Shown in pieces: positions 43,435-52,084 of a stretch of 64,000 bases of DNA (positions are counted from its first letter, which is position 1; every line of letters begins with the position of its first letter). The notes under the pieces are model-generated. The model was not told where the DNA came from and searched no databases. It was given only the letters and a program-made list of their open reading frames with translations. The DNA lies in contig CAVONV010000023.1 of the NCBI GenBank assembly GCA_963697355.1, positions 248,001-312,000 of the forward strand, read 5' to 3'. The DNA is from CAVONV01 sp963697355 (GTDB taxonomy: Bacteria; Acidobacteriota; Vicinamibacteria; Marinacidobacterales; DATDRI01). The position numbers and the translations under genes are program-made.

Positions 43435-44847
43435 ATGGAAAATGAACCGATGAGTGAGAACGGGACCGTCCTCGTCGTCGACGACGAGGAAGTCATGCGG
43501 GAAATTCTAGAGACCCTTCTCGAGGGAGAAGGCTATAGGGTGAAGCTCGCGGAGACCGGCGAAGATGGGCTTGCGTTGTCCCGTCGGGAGCCCGTCGATG
43601 TCGCCGTTGTGGACGTCATGTTGCCCGACATGTCTGGGATCGAGGTGCTCGACGAGCTAAAGAAGGCGGACCCCGAGATGGTCGTCTTGATGATTACCGC
43701 CTTTGCCTCCGTGGAGACGGCCATCACCGCCATGAAGCGTGGGGCATTCGACTACATAACGAAGCCGTTCAAGAATGACGAAGTTCTCGTGGTCGTCGGC
43801 AACGGGATGAAACAACGTCGGCTGGTCACGGAAAACCGTACTCTCAAACAGGCACTTTCCGATCGCCAACGCTTCGATGTCCTGGTGGGTAAGTCCCCTC
43901 GCATGCATGACGTCTACTCGATGATACAGCAGGTTGCTCCATCAAGGAGTACCGTTCTCATCTCGGGCGAAAGCGGGACAGGGAAAGAGTTGGTGGCTAA
44001 GGCCATTCACAACAACAGCGTTCGCAGCGAAAAATCTTTTGTCACTGTGAACTCGGGAAGTCTTCCCTCCGACTTATTGGAGAGCAATCTTTTTGGGCAT
44101 GTCAAAGGGGCCTTCACCGGAGCGGTTTATCCCAAGAAGGGTCTGTTCGAGATTGCCAACGGCGGAAGTATCTTTTTCGACGAAATCGGTACCATCCACT
44201 TGGAGACGCAAGCCAAGCTTCTCCGAGTCCTCCAAGAAAAGGAGTTCATGCGCCTCGGCGGCGTGGACAACATCCGCGTGGACGTTCGTATCATCGCTGC
44301 CACTAATAGTGACCTCAAGCAAGCCGTGCGCGAAAGCGCTTTTCGTGAGGACCTCTACTATCGTCTGAACGTCATCAATATTCCGCTGCCTCCTTTGCGA
44401 CAACGTAAGGAAGACATACCGCTGTTGGTGGCCCATTTTCTAGAAAAATACGGCGAAGAGAACGGTCGCTCCGGCCTCAAGCTCGCGACCGATGCCTATC
44501 AGGCCCTCCTCGAGTATGATTGGCCCGGCAATGTCCGCGAGTTGGAAAATGTCATTGAGCGAGCAGCGGTTCTCGTCGACAGTTCTGTTATCGACAAGCA
44601 TCTCATCCCAGACCACGTCCGATCAGGTCACGCCTTCAAGGTGCCCCAGGTCGTCGTGCCGGAGGAAGGCATCTCTTTTAGAGATGTCATTACGGATTTC
44701 GAAAAGAAGCTCATCGAGTCGAGCCTAGAAACGTCCGGAGGGGTCCAGAAACGGGCTGCCCAATTGCTCGGGCTGAAGCCGACGACCCTCAATGAAATGA
44801 TAAAACGATACAACATTCAGGCCGAGCGAAAAGAATCGGCGAGTTGA
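43435..44847 (+). CDS. NtrC-family sigma-54-dependent response regulator
   Basis: 470 residues (a start at 43450, MSENGTV, is also possible). Receiver: VLVVDDEEVMRE with phospho-acceptor Asp in VVDVMLPDMSG (about residue 60). AAA+ domain: GESGTGKE (about 178), GAFTGA (about 225; essential for contacting sigma-54), FFDEIG and the arginine finger region FREDLYYRLNV. C-terminal Fis-like helix-turn-helix: GGVQKRAAQLLGLKPTTLNE. All functional motifs are intact. It forms a two-component pair with the PDZ histidine kinase upstream. Targets beyond the kinase promoter were not found in the window. Confidence 0.96.
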   Translation: MENEPMSENGTVLVVDDEEVMREILETLLEGEGYRVKLAETGEDGLALSRREPVDVAVVDVMLPDMSGIEVLDELKKADPEMVVLMITAFASVETAITAMKRGAFDYITKPFKNDEVLVVVGNGMKQRRLVTENRTLKQALSDRQRFDVLVGKSPRMHDVYSMIQQVAPSRSTVLISGESGTGKELVAKAIHNNSVRSEKSFVTVNSGSLPSDLLESNLFGHVKGAFTGAVYPKKGLFEIANGGSIFFDEIGTIHLETQAKLLRVLQEKEFMRLGGVDNIRVDVRIIAATNSDLKQAVRESAFREDLYYRLNVINIPLPPLRQRKEDIPLLVAHFLEKYGEENGRSGLKLATDAYQALLEYDWPGNVRELENVIERAAVLVDSSVIDKHLIPDHVRSGHAFKVPQVVVPEEGISFRDVITDFEKKLIESSLETSGGVQKRAAQLLGLKPTTLNEMIKRYNIQAERKESAS

Positions 44848-44926
44848 AATCCGCCCTTCAGTCGTCTCGACTCCCGCCGGGCCGTAGGTTCTATCTAAGA
44901 GATATTGAGAAAAGATCTCCAAGAAT

Positions 44927-44954
44927 GAGACAGAAAAGAAACTTGCGGTAAAAT
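44927..44954 (+). promoter_or_regulatory. putative sigma-70 promoter
   Basis: GAGACA (44927-44932), a 16-bp spacer and TAAAAT (44949-44954), with start expected near 44961, upstream of the GWxTD gene. Confidence 0.4.
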
Positions 44955-45008
44955 AGTGATCCAATGTCAACGTGGCGATTTCAGGCGGCCACAAAGGATA
45001 TAGTCATC

Positions 45009-47093
45009 ATGAAACATACTGCTTGGTTGATTCTCATTTTGGCCCTTGCTACCGGTGCATACGCCAAAGACGAGCGTTTGGACAAGCTGACACCAGAGCA
45101 TCGCAAGTGGCTCGAAGAGGAAGTAATCTACATCATCACCGACACCGAGAGGGATGTCTTTCTGCAGCTCGAGACTCTCGCGGAGAGGACGAGCTTCATC
45201 GAGGCCTTCTGGAGAAAAAGAGATCCCAATCCCGCGACCCCTGAGAACGAGTTCAAAGTCGAGCATTATCGGAGGATCGATCATGCAAACCAGTTCTTGG
45301 GAAGAGAGACGTTTCGGCCGGGATGGCGAACCGACCGGGGACGGTATTACATCATCTTGGGTGAGCCTCGCGAGATCCAACGTTTCGATGGCTACAACGA
45401 GCTGGTGTCCGCCGAGCTCTGGTTCATGGAGGGAGACACCAAGAAGGGGCTACCTTCGTTTTTCTACCTGCTTTTCTACAAGCGCCACGATATCGGTGAA
45501 TACGAGCTCTACCATCCCATCGTGGACGGTCCGACGGCTCTGTTCAGAGGTCAGCTCGGATATGCGAACATGGGTGACCAAGGAACGGTTGAGGAGGTCA
45601 TGGACCAACTCACGACGATCTCCCCCGAACTGGCAAGAGCATCGCTGTCTTTCGATACGAGCGAGCCGGCTGACATGATCGGTGGACGAGCCTCCCTCGG
45701 TACGGACATCATGCTCGCCCGGGTGGAGGAATCGCCCAAGCGCGCTATCAATGCCGACTATGCCGACGCTTGGACCAGGTACGGGAAGAAGGTATCGGCC
45801 GAGTATTCGTTCAATTTCATTCCTAGCCGTTACTACTTCTCCGTCCTCGCGGGCCCACAATCGACGCCGTTTCTAAACTACGGTGTCGAAATCGATCCAC
45901 AGAACATGACGATGGAGACGGATGAGGACCAGAGCAAGTATTACACGACGCTCGACCTCAGCCTAGAGGTGAGAAATCCCGACGGAGACCTCATCGTCGC
46001 CAACGACAAAGAGGTCTTTCTCGAGCTTTCTCCGAGCCAGGTGGAGCAGGTCGGTTCTTCACCCTTTTCCTACCAGGACAACTTTCCGCTACTTCCCGGC
46101 GACTACAAGGTGAGCGTGATTTTGAGGAATCGGGTTTTGAAGCAATACACCGTGGCGGAACAGGACATCACCGTTCCCCCACTTTCAGACTCCACGCCGG
46201 CGTTGACCGACATCGTCCTCGGATTCCGGACCGAAATGAAAGGTGGCGACATGCAGCCGAATGAGCTGAGGACCTTTCAAGTCGGCGACCTTCAGGTCCA
46301 TCCGGCGTCGGATAACACGTTCGTCATAGGGGACACCGTCCATGTCTTTTTGCAGGCCGTCGGGGCGGGAGCCGATTACGGTCTTGATTTCGTGCTCGCA
46401 CAGGGCGAGAAAATAGTCGAAGAAAAAAACACCAAGGCGGGAGACTATCCAGACGGACCGATCGTGGAGCGGTTCCATCTCGTCCAAATGGTGGGAGGGA
46501 CCTATGAGCTTCGAGTCAAGCTCGTTGACCCCTCCGGTACGACGGTCGATGAAAAAACAGCACAAGTGCGGGTGTCGCCCCGGTCGGGCATCCCAAGGCC
46601 TTGGATTTATCGCAGCAGTTTCAACACACGAACCGCCGGTCTTCTCGAACTGGCGCGAGGGGATCAATATTGGCGCCTCGATCAATACGACAAGGCTCAG
46701 AACGAGTTCCAAAAAGCCGTGGACGCGAACAACGAGCAGTTACCCATGGCTCGCTGGAAGTTGGCCGAAGCTTATATCCGTGCCGGAAACGGTCAACCGG
46801 CACTCGAGCTTCTTGTCCCTTTGGAAGAAGAATTCCCGCAGCAGTACGAGGTCATTGCTGGGATTGGCTTTGCTAACTATGTTCAAGGGGAATTTGCTCA
46901 GTCGGCAGAGTATCTGACGCGAGCCATGCAAATCCGCCCCGCCGACACGACATTGCTCAATGCACTCGGGGAAAGCTTCATCAAGATCGGTGACACGGAC
47001 AAAGCCAAGGAGGCCCTCGAACGATCGCTCGCCATGGATCCCAATCAAGAGGTTACCAAAGGTCTGCTGGCGTCGATTGGGACACAGGAGTGA
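45009..47093 (+). CDS. GWxTD-domain protein with C-terminal TPRs
   Basis: 694 residues from the ATG at 45009, with a signal peptide (HTAWLILILALATGAYA). The GWxTD signature is GWRTDRGRYYIILGEP (about residue 105), preceded by FIEAFWRKRDPNPATPENEF, a hallmark context of this family, common in Acidobacteriota and Bacteroidota-like lineages. Beta-rich middle domains (residues about 280-540) are followed by TPR repeats (about 550-690: DQYDKAQNEFQKAVDANNEQ, GDTDKAKEALERSLAMDPNQ). It is periplasmic; the function of the family is unknown. An array of five 8-bp repeats begins 3 bases after the stop. Confidence 0.88.
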   Translation: MKHTAWLILILALATGAYAKDERLDKLTPEHRKWLEEEVIYIITDTERDVFLQLETLAERTSFIEAFWRKRDPNPATPENEFKVEHYRRIDHANQFLGRETFRPGWRTDRGRYYIILGEPREIQRFDGYNELVSAELWFMEGDTKKGLPSFFYLLFYKRHDIGEYELYHPIVDGPTALFRGQLGYANMGDQGTVEEVMDQLTTISPELARASLSFDTSEPADMIGGRASLGTDIMLARVEESPKRAINADYADAWTRYGKKVSAEYSFNFIPSRYYFSVLAGPQSTPFLNYGVEIDPQNMTMETDEDQSKYYTTLDLSLEVRNPDGDLIVANDKEVFLELSPSQVEQVGSSPFSYQDNFPLLPGDYKVSVILRNRVLKQYTVAEQDITVPPLSDSTPALTDIVLGFRTEMKGGDMQPNELRTFQVGDLQVHPASDNTFVIGDTVHVFLQAVGAGADYGLDFVLAQGEKIVEEKNTKAGDYPDGPIVERFHLVQMVGGTYELRVKLVDPSGTTVDEKTAQVRVSPRSGIPRPWIYRSSFNTRTAGLLELARGDQYWRLDQYDKAQNEFQKAVDANNEQLPMARWKLAEAYIRAGNGQPALELLVPLEEEFPQQYEVIAGIGFANYVQGEFAQSAEYLTRAMQIRPADTTLLNALGESFIKIGDTDKAKEALERSLAMDPNQEVTKGLLASIGTQE

Positions 47094-47096
47094 CAG

Positions 47097-47136
47097 AACT
47101 CCAGAACTCAAGCACTCGAGGTCTCCAGTACTCGAG
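47097..47136 (+). repeat. five-unit 8-bp repeat array
   Basis: AACTCCAG, AACTCAAG, CACTCGAG, GTCTCCAG, TACTCGAG in exact 8-bp register directly downstream of the GWxTD gene. Confidence 0.8.
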
Positions 47137-47373
47137 AATGGGTGTAACTTTGGCCTTGACATACCCTTTGTGAGGCTGGCCAGCGCACTAGTTGCCGTCG
47201 ATGTCAGAGACCGGATCGATCCTGACGCGCCTTGCCCTTGAGTCCCTCCAAGTGCTAGTGGTTCTTGATTTTAGAGGCCTTGCTGTGATAGGTTGCGCGC
47301 GGGTCGACAACGTGTCTGGACCAAGCTTGCGATCAACAAAGCGTCGCGATCGTCCTGGGAGGCTCGCATAGAA

Positions 47374-47988
47374 ATGGGCTCCGAGTTAGATGAGGGAAGC
47401 AAAGCCATCGATTTCCACGGCTCGCTGGAGGAGTTCCACCTTCCGGACATCATCCAGTTCTTGAGTGGCGCCGGAAAGACCGGTGTCTTACACCTGGTCT
47501 CGGGGAAACAAAAGGGTTCCATCCATCTAGAAGGCGGTCGGATCAAACATGGGGTGTTCGACTATCTCGTCGGTCAAGAAGCCGTCTATGAGCTTTTGAG
47601 GTTGACGAGCGGTCGTTTCGATTTCGAGCCCGGGATCGACTCGGAGACCTCCAGCGTCACCAGTAACAACACGAACCTTTTGATCGAGGCGGCGCGGCGA
47701 AAGGATGAATGGCAGGTCATATCCGAACGTATCCCCCATACAGACTGGATACCGGAGTTCGTGCCGCCGGATTCGACCGATACGGGCAAACAAGTCACAC
47801 TCAATACCAGCGAGTGGATCATTCTTTCGAAAATCGATGGTGAGCGAAGCATCAAAGAAATCGCTGAAGCTTCCAAGCTGTCCGTGTTCCAGGCCGGTCG
47901 GTTTCTGTTCAGTCTGGTCGGGAACCAACTCATCCGCCTTCGGCATCCGGGTTCCTCTACCGAAGACGAGGTCGGTTTTCCAGACTGA
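47374..47988 (+). CDS. DUF4388 (PATAN) domain protein
   Basis: 204 residues from the ATG at 47374 (GGGAGG about 11 nt upstream; upstream in-frame starts are possible). DUF4388 core: GSLEEFHLPDIIQFLSGAGK, TGVLHLVSGKQKGSIHLEGG, IKHGVFDYLVGQEAVYELL. It is followed by a C-terminal winged-helix-like part (SEWIILSKIDGERSIKEIAE, FQAGRFLFSLVGNQLIRL). Unlike the homologue at 805 it has no long disordered tail. Likely a signalling adaptor; the partner is unknown. Three 8-bp repeat units begin 11 bases after its stop. Confidence 0.85.
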   Translation: MGSELDEGSKAIDFHGSLEEFHLPDIIQFLSGAGKTGVLHLVSGKQKGSIHLEGGRIKHGVFDYLVGQEAVYELLRLTSGRFDFEPGIDSETSSVTSNNTNLLIEAARRKDEWQVISERIPHTDWIPEFVPPDSTDTGKQVTLNTSEWIILSKIDGERSIKEIAEASKLSVFQAGRFLFSLVGNQLIRLRHPGSSTEDEVGFPD

Positions 47989-47998
47989 ATCTGCCAAG

Positions 47999-48022
47999 AG
48001 CTCGAGACCTCGAGAATTCAAG
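47999..48022 (+). repeat. three-unit 8-bp repeat
   Basis: AGCTCGAG, ACCTCGAG, AATTCAAG in register, between the DUF4388 gene and hemE. A TATGAT at 48081-48086 may be the -10 box for hemE. Confidence 0.7.
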
Positions 48023-48119
48023 AACAAAGCGCAGTGACACAGCCTCGGCATATTCTCTGTCGGCTTGGATCCACTATTGCTATGATGAATGTTCAATCGG
48101 ATTTGAGGAGCATTGTTAT

Positions 48120-49142
48120 TTGCGTTTCCTAGAAGCCTGCAATAGGCAACCAGTCGACTGTACTCCGGTTTGGTTCATGCGGCAGGCGGGTCGCTATATG
48201 GCCGAGTATCGGGCGCTCAGGAAGAAGCACACGATTCTCGATATCTGTCGTTCACCGGAACTTGCCGTGGAAGTGACTCTTCAACCCGTAGAGCGGCTCG
48301 GTGTGGATGCGGCCATACTCTTCTCTGACTTACTGGTTCCCTTGGTTCCCATGGGCTTTTCGCTGGAGTTCATCGAAGGCATCGGTCCTCAGCTCGAGCC
48401 CGCTATTACCAGCGGAAAGGACGTGGCCGGAATGAGAGGGCTCGAACCAACGGAGGATCTCGATTTCGTGCTGGAGGCCATCCGTTTGCTGAGGGACCAT
48501 CTCGAGGGGAAGGTTCCCCTCATCGGCTTTGCAGGCGCCCCTTTCACTTTGGCTTCTTATCTCATCGAGGGTGGGCCGTCCCGTTCTTTTGAGAAAACTA
48601 AAGCCCTGATGCACACAGAGCCACGGATCTGGCACGAGCTCGCCTCCAAGCTGGCCCATTCCATCAAAGATTATCTGTTGGCACAGATAGGAGCCGGTGC
48701 ACAAGCAGTGCAGCTTTTCGATTCTTGGGTTGGAGCACTGTCGCCGGAAGACTATCGGACGCTCGTTCTTCCACACAGCCGGTTTGTATTGAGGGAAGTG
48801 AGCAAGGCAGGCGTACCCGTCATCCACTTCGGCACGGGAGCTTCGGGGATTCTGGAGCTTATCAAGGAGGCCGGTGGCAGTGTCATTGGACTGGACTGGC
48901 GGATCGATCTGGATAAAGGGTGGGAGAGGGTCGGAGAAGAGTCGGCCGTACAAGGGAACATGGATCCTCAACTGCTCTTTGCGCCGATGGACGTCCTGCG
49001 AGAGCGTGCGAACGATATCTTGTCCCGTGCCGGAGGCCGGCCAGGTCACATATTCAACCTCGGACACGGAATCCTCCCGGGTACGCCGGTGGAGGCCGTG
49101 AAAGCCCTGGTGGAGCACGTTCATCAGGTAACGTCCTCATGA
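48120..49142 (+). CDS. hemE: uroporphyrinogen decarboxylase
   Basis: Converts uroporphyrinogen III to coproporphyrinogen III in haem synthesis. 340 residues, normal length. The N-terminal signature PVWFMRQAGRYMAEYR and the second signature GFAGAPFTLASYLIEGG are intact; VQLFDSWVGALSPEDY and FNLGHGILPGTPVEAV are also typical. The start is TTG with GAGGAG 10 nt upstream. Its stop overlaps the hemH start (ATGA), giving a tightly coupled hemE-hemH-hemY operon. Confidence 0.97.
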   Translation: MRFLEACNRQPVDCTPVWFMRQAGRYMAEYRALRKKHTILDICRSPELAVEVTLQPVERLGVDAAILFSDLLVPLVPMGFSLEFIEGIGPQLEPAITSGKDVAGMRGLEPTEDLDFVLEAIRLLRDHLEGKVPLIGFAGAPFTLASYLIEGGPSRSFEKTKALMHTEPRIWHELASKLAHSIKDYLLAQIGAGAQAVQLFDSWVGALSPEDYRTLVLPHSRFVLREVSKAGVPVIHFGTGASGILELIKEAGGSVIGLDWRIDLDKGWERVGEESAVQGNMDPQLLFAPMDVLRERANDILSRAGGRPGHIFNLGHGILPGTPVEAVKALVEHVHQVTSS

Positions 49143-50026
49143 AAGCGGTTCTCATGATGGCGCACGGGACGCCTGAGCGTCTCGATCAAATGGAAGAGTA
49201 CTTGACGCTTGTCCGCGGCGGCCGCGCGCCCTCCCCGAAGCTCGTCGAGGAAATGAAACACAACTACTCCGCCATCGGCGGACAATCCCCATTGACCGAG
49301 AGAACCATCTCCCAAGGCCGGGCTTTGGAGTTGGCTCTTGGGCGTGCCTTTCGTGTTTTTGTGGGAATGCGCAATTGGCACCCCTTCATCCATGACGTCG
49401 TGCGTCGGGCCGTCGACGAAGGCGCCCGGGAAATCATTGGTCTTCCGATGGCTCCCCAGTTTTCCTCTTTGAGCGTTGGCAAATACTGGGATGCCATCCG
49501 CAAAGCGGTTCCCCCTGACCTACCGTTAGTGCCTGTCCGCCCCTGGTTTGACCATGGGGGATTGATAGAGGCCTTTTCCGAAAAGGTAAGCGAAGCCATC
49601 GAAAACAACGGTCCCTTCGATCAGCTCCTCTTTACGGCGCACAGCTTGCCGGAGCGCGTGAAAGAGGTCGGTGACCCGCCCTATCCGACTCAGGTACGTC
49701 GAACGGCCGAAGGAGTGGCCGGCCGTCTCGAACTGAGGGACTGGCAGCTTGTCTTCCAAAGCGCGGGGAGAACTCCCGAACCTTGGCTCGGACCCGATCT
49801 AGTGGAGAAGCTGTCCGAGCTGGCAACCAAGGGCTGCCGACGGATTCTTGTCGTGCCGGTTGGATTCGTCTGCGACCACACGGAGATCCTCTACGACATC
49901 GACATACAAGCGAAGCAGGTCGCAAAGGAGCTCGGCATCGATCTCCATCGATCAGCGTCCCTCAACTCTTCCCCGAAGTTCATCCTAGCGTTGGCGGACG
50001 TCATCCGTAACAGTGTCGAGCCGTGA
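49139..50026 (+). CDS. hemH: ferrochelatase
   Basis: Inserts ferrous iron into a porphyrin. 295 residues, the short form without a C-terminal extension. The active-site His is in FTAHSLPERV (about residue 168) and the acidic partner in VCDHTEILYDID (about 247). The ATG overlaps the hemE stop and its own stop overlaps the hemY start (GTGA). Whether the substrate is protoporphyrin IX or coproporphyrin III cannot be settled from the sequence; no hemQ or hemN is in the window to decide. Confidence 0.96.
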   Translation: MKAVLMMAHGTPERLDQMEEYLTLVRGGRAPSPKLVEEMKHNYSAIGGQSPLTERTISQGRALELALGRAFRVFVGMRNWHPFIHDVVRRAVDEGAREIIGLPMAPQFSSLSVGKYWDAIRKAVPPDLPLVPVRPWFDHGGLIEAFSEKVSEAIENNGPFDQLLFTAHSLPERVKEVGDPPYPTQVRRTAEGVAGRLELRDWQLVFQSAGRTPEPWLGPDLVEKLSELATKGCRRILVVPVGFVCDHTEILYDIDIQAKQVAKELGIDLHRSASLNSSPKFILALADVIRNSVEP

Positions 50027-51420
50027 CCCATCGCCCCGCAGTCGTTGTTGGTGGTGGAATAACCGGGCTAACCTGTGCTTACGTCCTTGCCCAAAAAGGG
50101 GTCGAATTCCTTCTCCTCGAGAAAGAAGATCGGCTTGGTGGGACCATTCGAACGCAGCGGATCGACGATTTCCTCTTGGATACCGGCCCGGATGCTTTTT
50201 TGACACAAAAACCGGAAGCCCTGTCTCTTTGCCGAGAGCTTGGGCTCGAGTCACGGTTGGTACCTACGAATCGGGCTCATCGCAAGGTTTTCATTTTTCG
50301 CAGGGGCAGGCTCCACCCGTTGCCTGAAGGGATGGTGCTGACGGTCCCGACGCGAATCTTGCCGTTTGCCCTTTCGGGGCTCTTCTCGCCATGGGGGAAG
50401 GTGCGTATGGGCCTAGAGGTCCTGATCCCGCCACGCCGATCCGATCGAGAAGAGTCCATTGCGAGCTTCATCAAGAGAAGACTTGGCCACGAGGCTCTGG
50501 AGCGACTCGCCGAACCTCTGCTGGCAGGCATCCACTCGGGAGATCCCGAGCTGCTCTCGATGGATCAGCTCTTCCCCCGTTTTGTGGCCTTGGAACAAAA
50601 GCATGGAAGCCTGATTCGCGGAATGAGAAAAATGCGACCTCGCGGAGACTCGTCGTCTTCCCGGACGGTATTCATGTCTCTTGCGGGAGGTCTTTCAGAG
50701 CTCGTAGAGACCCTTGCCGCCAAGCTCCCGAAAAACGCCGTCCGATGTGGAACGGAAGTGATTGGGATTGGACGCGATGGGTCGAACTATAGGGTCGAGA
50801 CCTCTTCGGGTGAGCGTCACACGGCCGACGCACTCGTGTTGAGCCTCCCGATGAAGGCTACGGGGAAACTCTCGACAGGCTTGTCTTCGGATTTCACCCC
50901 AGTATTCTCTAAGCTCCGTGCGGTTTCAACGAGTATTGTCTTTCTTGCTTTTCGTCGTGAAGAGGTACGTCATCCGTTGGACGGGTACGGCTTCGTCGTA
51001 CCCGTGACCGAAGGCCTTCGCATTCAAGCGGGTACCTTCGTCTCCACCAAGTTTCCCAACCGCTCCCCTGACTCCCATGTCCTTCTGCGGGGGTTCTTTG
51101 GCGGGGGGCGGGACCGAACAGCGATGGATTTGTCCGATCGGGAGTTGGTCGATCTGGCTCTCAAGGAGCTCGGTGAAATCCTTGGCCCTCTTCCGGCACC
51201 CGTGCTAGAGAGAGTCTATCGCTGGAGTGATGCCACTCCACAGGTTGAGGTGGGTCACAAAGAGACCTTGGCTGCCGTAGAGAGAATGCTCAATCGCTTT
51301 CCTGGGTTGGAGATCGCTGGCAATGGCATCCGGGGTGTGGGCATACCGGATTGCATCTCCGACGGTCGTCGGGCAGCCGAGTCTGTGCTCCGCCATCTGG
51401 AAGGGCCGCCGACCCCGTGA
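50023..51420 (+). CDS. hemY: oxygen-dependent protoporphyrinogen/coproporphyrinogen oxidase
   Basis: 465 residues, HemY-type FAD enzyme. The N-terminal dinucleotide fold is VVGGGITGLTCAYVL with LLLEKEDRLGGTIRT. DTGPDAFLTQKPEALSLCRE and the C-terminal FAD site LEIAGNGIRGVGIPDCISDG match the family. It oxidises the porphyrinogen to the porphyrin used by the ferrochelatase encoded just upstream. The GTG start overlaps the hemH stop by four bases. Its presence implies an oxygen-using haem pathway. Confidence 0.95.
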   Translation: MTHRPAVVVGGGITGLTCAYVLAQKGVEFLLLEKEDRLGGTIRTQRIDDFLLDTGPDAFLTQKPEALSLCRELGLESRLVPTNRAHRKVFIFRRGRLHPLPEGMVLTVPTRILPFALSGLFSPWGKVRMGLEVLIPPRRSDREESIASFIKRRLGHEALERLAEPLLAGIHSGDPELLSMDQLFPRFVALEQKHGSLIRGMRKMRPRGDSSSSRTVFMSLAGGLSELVETLAAKLPKNAVRCGTEVIGIGRDGSNYRVETSSGERHTADALVLSLPMKATGKLSTGLSSDFTPVFSKLRAVSTSIVFLAFRREEVRHPLDGYGFVVPVTEGLRIQAGTFVSTKFPNRSPDSHVLLRGFFGGGRDRTAMDLSDRELVDLALKELGEILGPLPAPVLERVYRWSDATPQVEVGHKETLAAVERMLNRFPGLEIAGNGIRGVGIPDCISDGRRAAESVLRHLEGPPTP

Positions 51421-51480
51421 AGTAAGGAAACCGAAATCGCGAACAGTTTGTTCAGAAGATGGAGGTGGAACAACCGAGGT

Positions 51481-51554
51481 TGGCTGGGAAGCAGGGATTC
51501 GAACCCCGATCGCGTGGTCCAGAGCCACGTGTCCTACCATTGGACGACTTCCCA
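51481..51554 (-). tRNA. tRNA-Gln (anticodon CUG)
   Basis: Read on the minus strand it has the acceptor TGGGAAG/CTTCCCA, D-loop CCAATGGTAGGA, anticodon loop CTCTGGA with CUG, T-loop GGTTCGAATCC and an encoded CCA end. It is 60 bases downstream of, and convergent with, hemY. Confidence 0.96.
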
Positions 51555-51670
51555 ACCGCGTCGAACCGACATCCAGCATAGCGACTAGAGAGGCAGCTTG
51601 TCAATCACGGTTGGAAGGTGCCTACGCGTTTTCTTTGGCTAGCGCGGTCGTAGCGAAACCCAAAGGTGGA

Positions 51671-51765
51671 TGGCGGAGAGGGAGGGATTCGAACCCTCGA
51701 AGCAGGCTCATCACCCGCTCAACTGCTTAGCAGGCAGCCCTGTTCAGCCACTCCAGCACCTCTCC
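51671..51765 (-). tRNA. tRNA-Ser (anticodon GCU)
   Basis: Minus strand: acceptor GGAGAGG/CCTCTCC, anticodon loop CTGCTAA with GCU, a long class II variable arm, T-loop GGTTCGAATCC and an encoded CCA. It reads AGC/AGU. Confidence 0.96.
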
Positions 51766-52084
51766 GTCCATTTCAGGCCGGAAAACCGCTCAGCCTACCG
51801 AGAAATTATGGTACTACGGCGACCCCGCAAAAGCCAGTCACACGGTAGCCAGTCCGCCCACGGATGGCTTGGGGCGGACCCGCCGAAGCCAACAGAGTGA
51901 CGCAATGGGCGAAGGCGGGTCACCAGTGAAGAATGAGGCAGTGGGCAGTAGGCAGTCGGCAGTTAAGCGTGTTCCTGTTTGCACATGAAGAAGAGAGGCC
52001 AAGACGCCAGTGAAGAAGGAAGGCCAGAAGCCGGTGATTAGTAGACAGGTGGCCATAGACCAGTCTTTGGCCGGGACATTGGGT
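51766..52084. repeat. intergenic repeat block
   Basis: The GC-rich element (GGGGCGGACCCGCCGAAGCC at about 51870 and GGGCGAAGGCGGG at about 51907) is followed by four heptamers at 51937-51964 (GGCAGTG, GGCAGTA, GGCAGTC, GGCAGTT). No gene was found. Confidence 0.6.
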
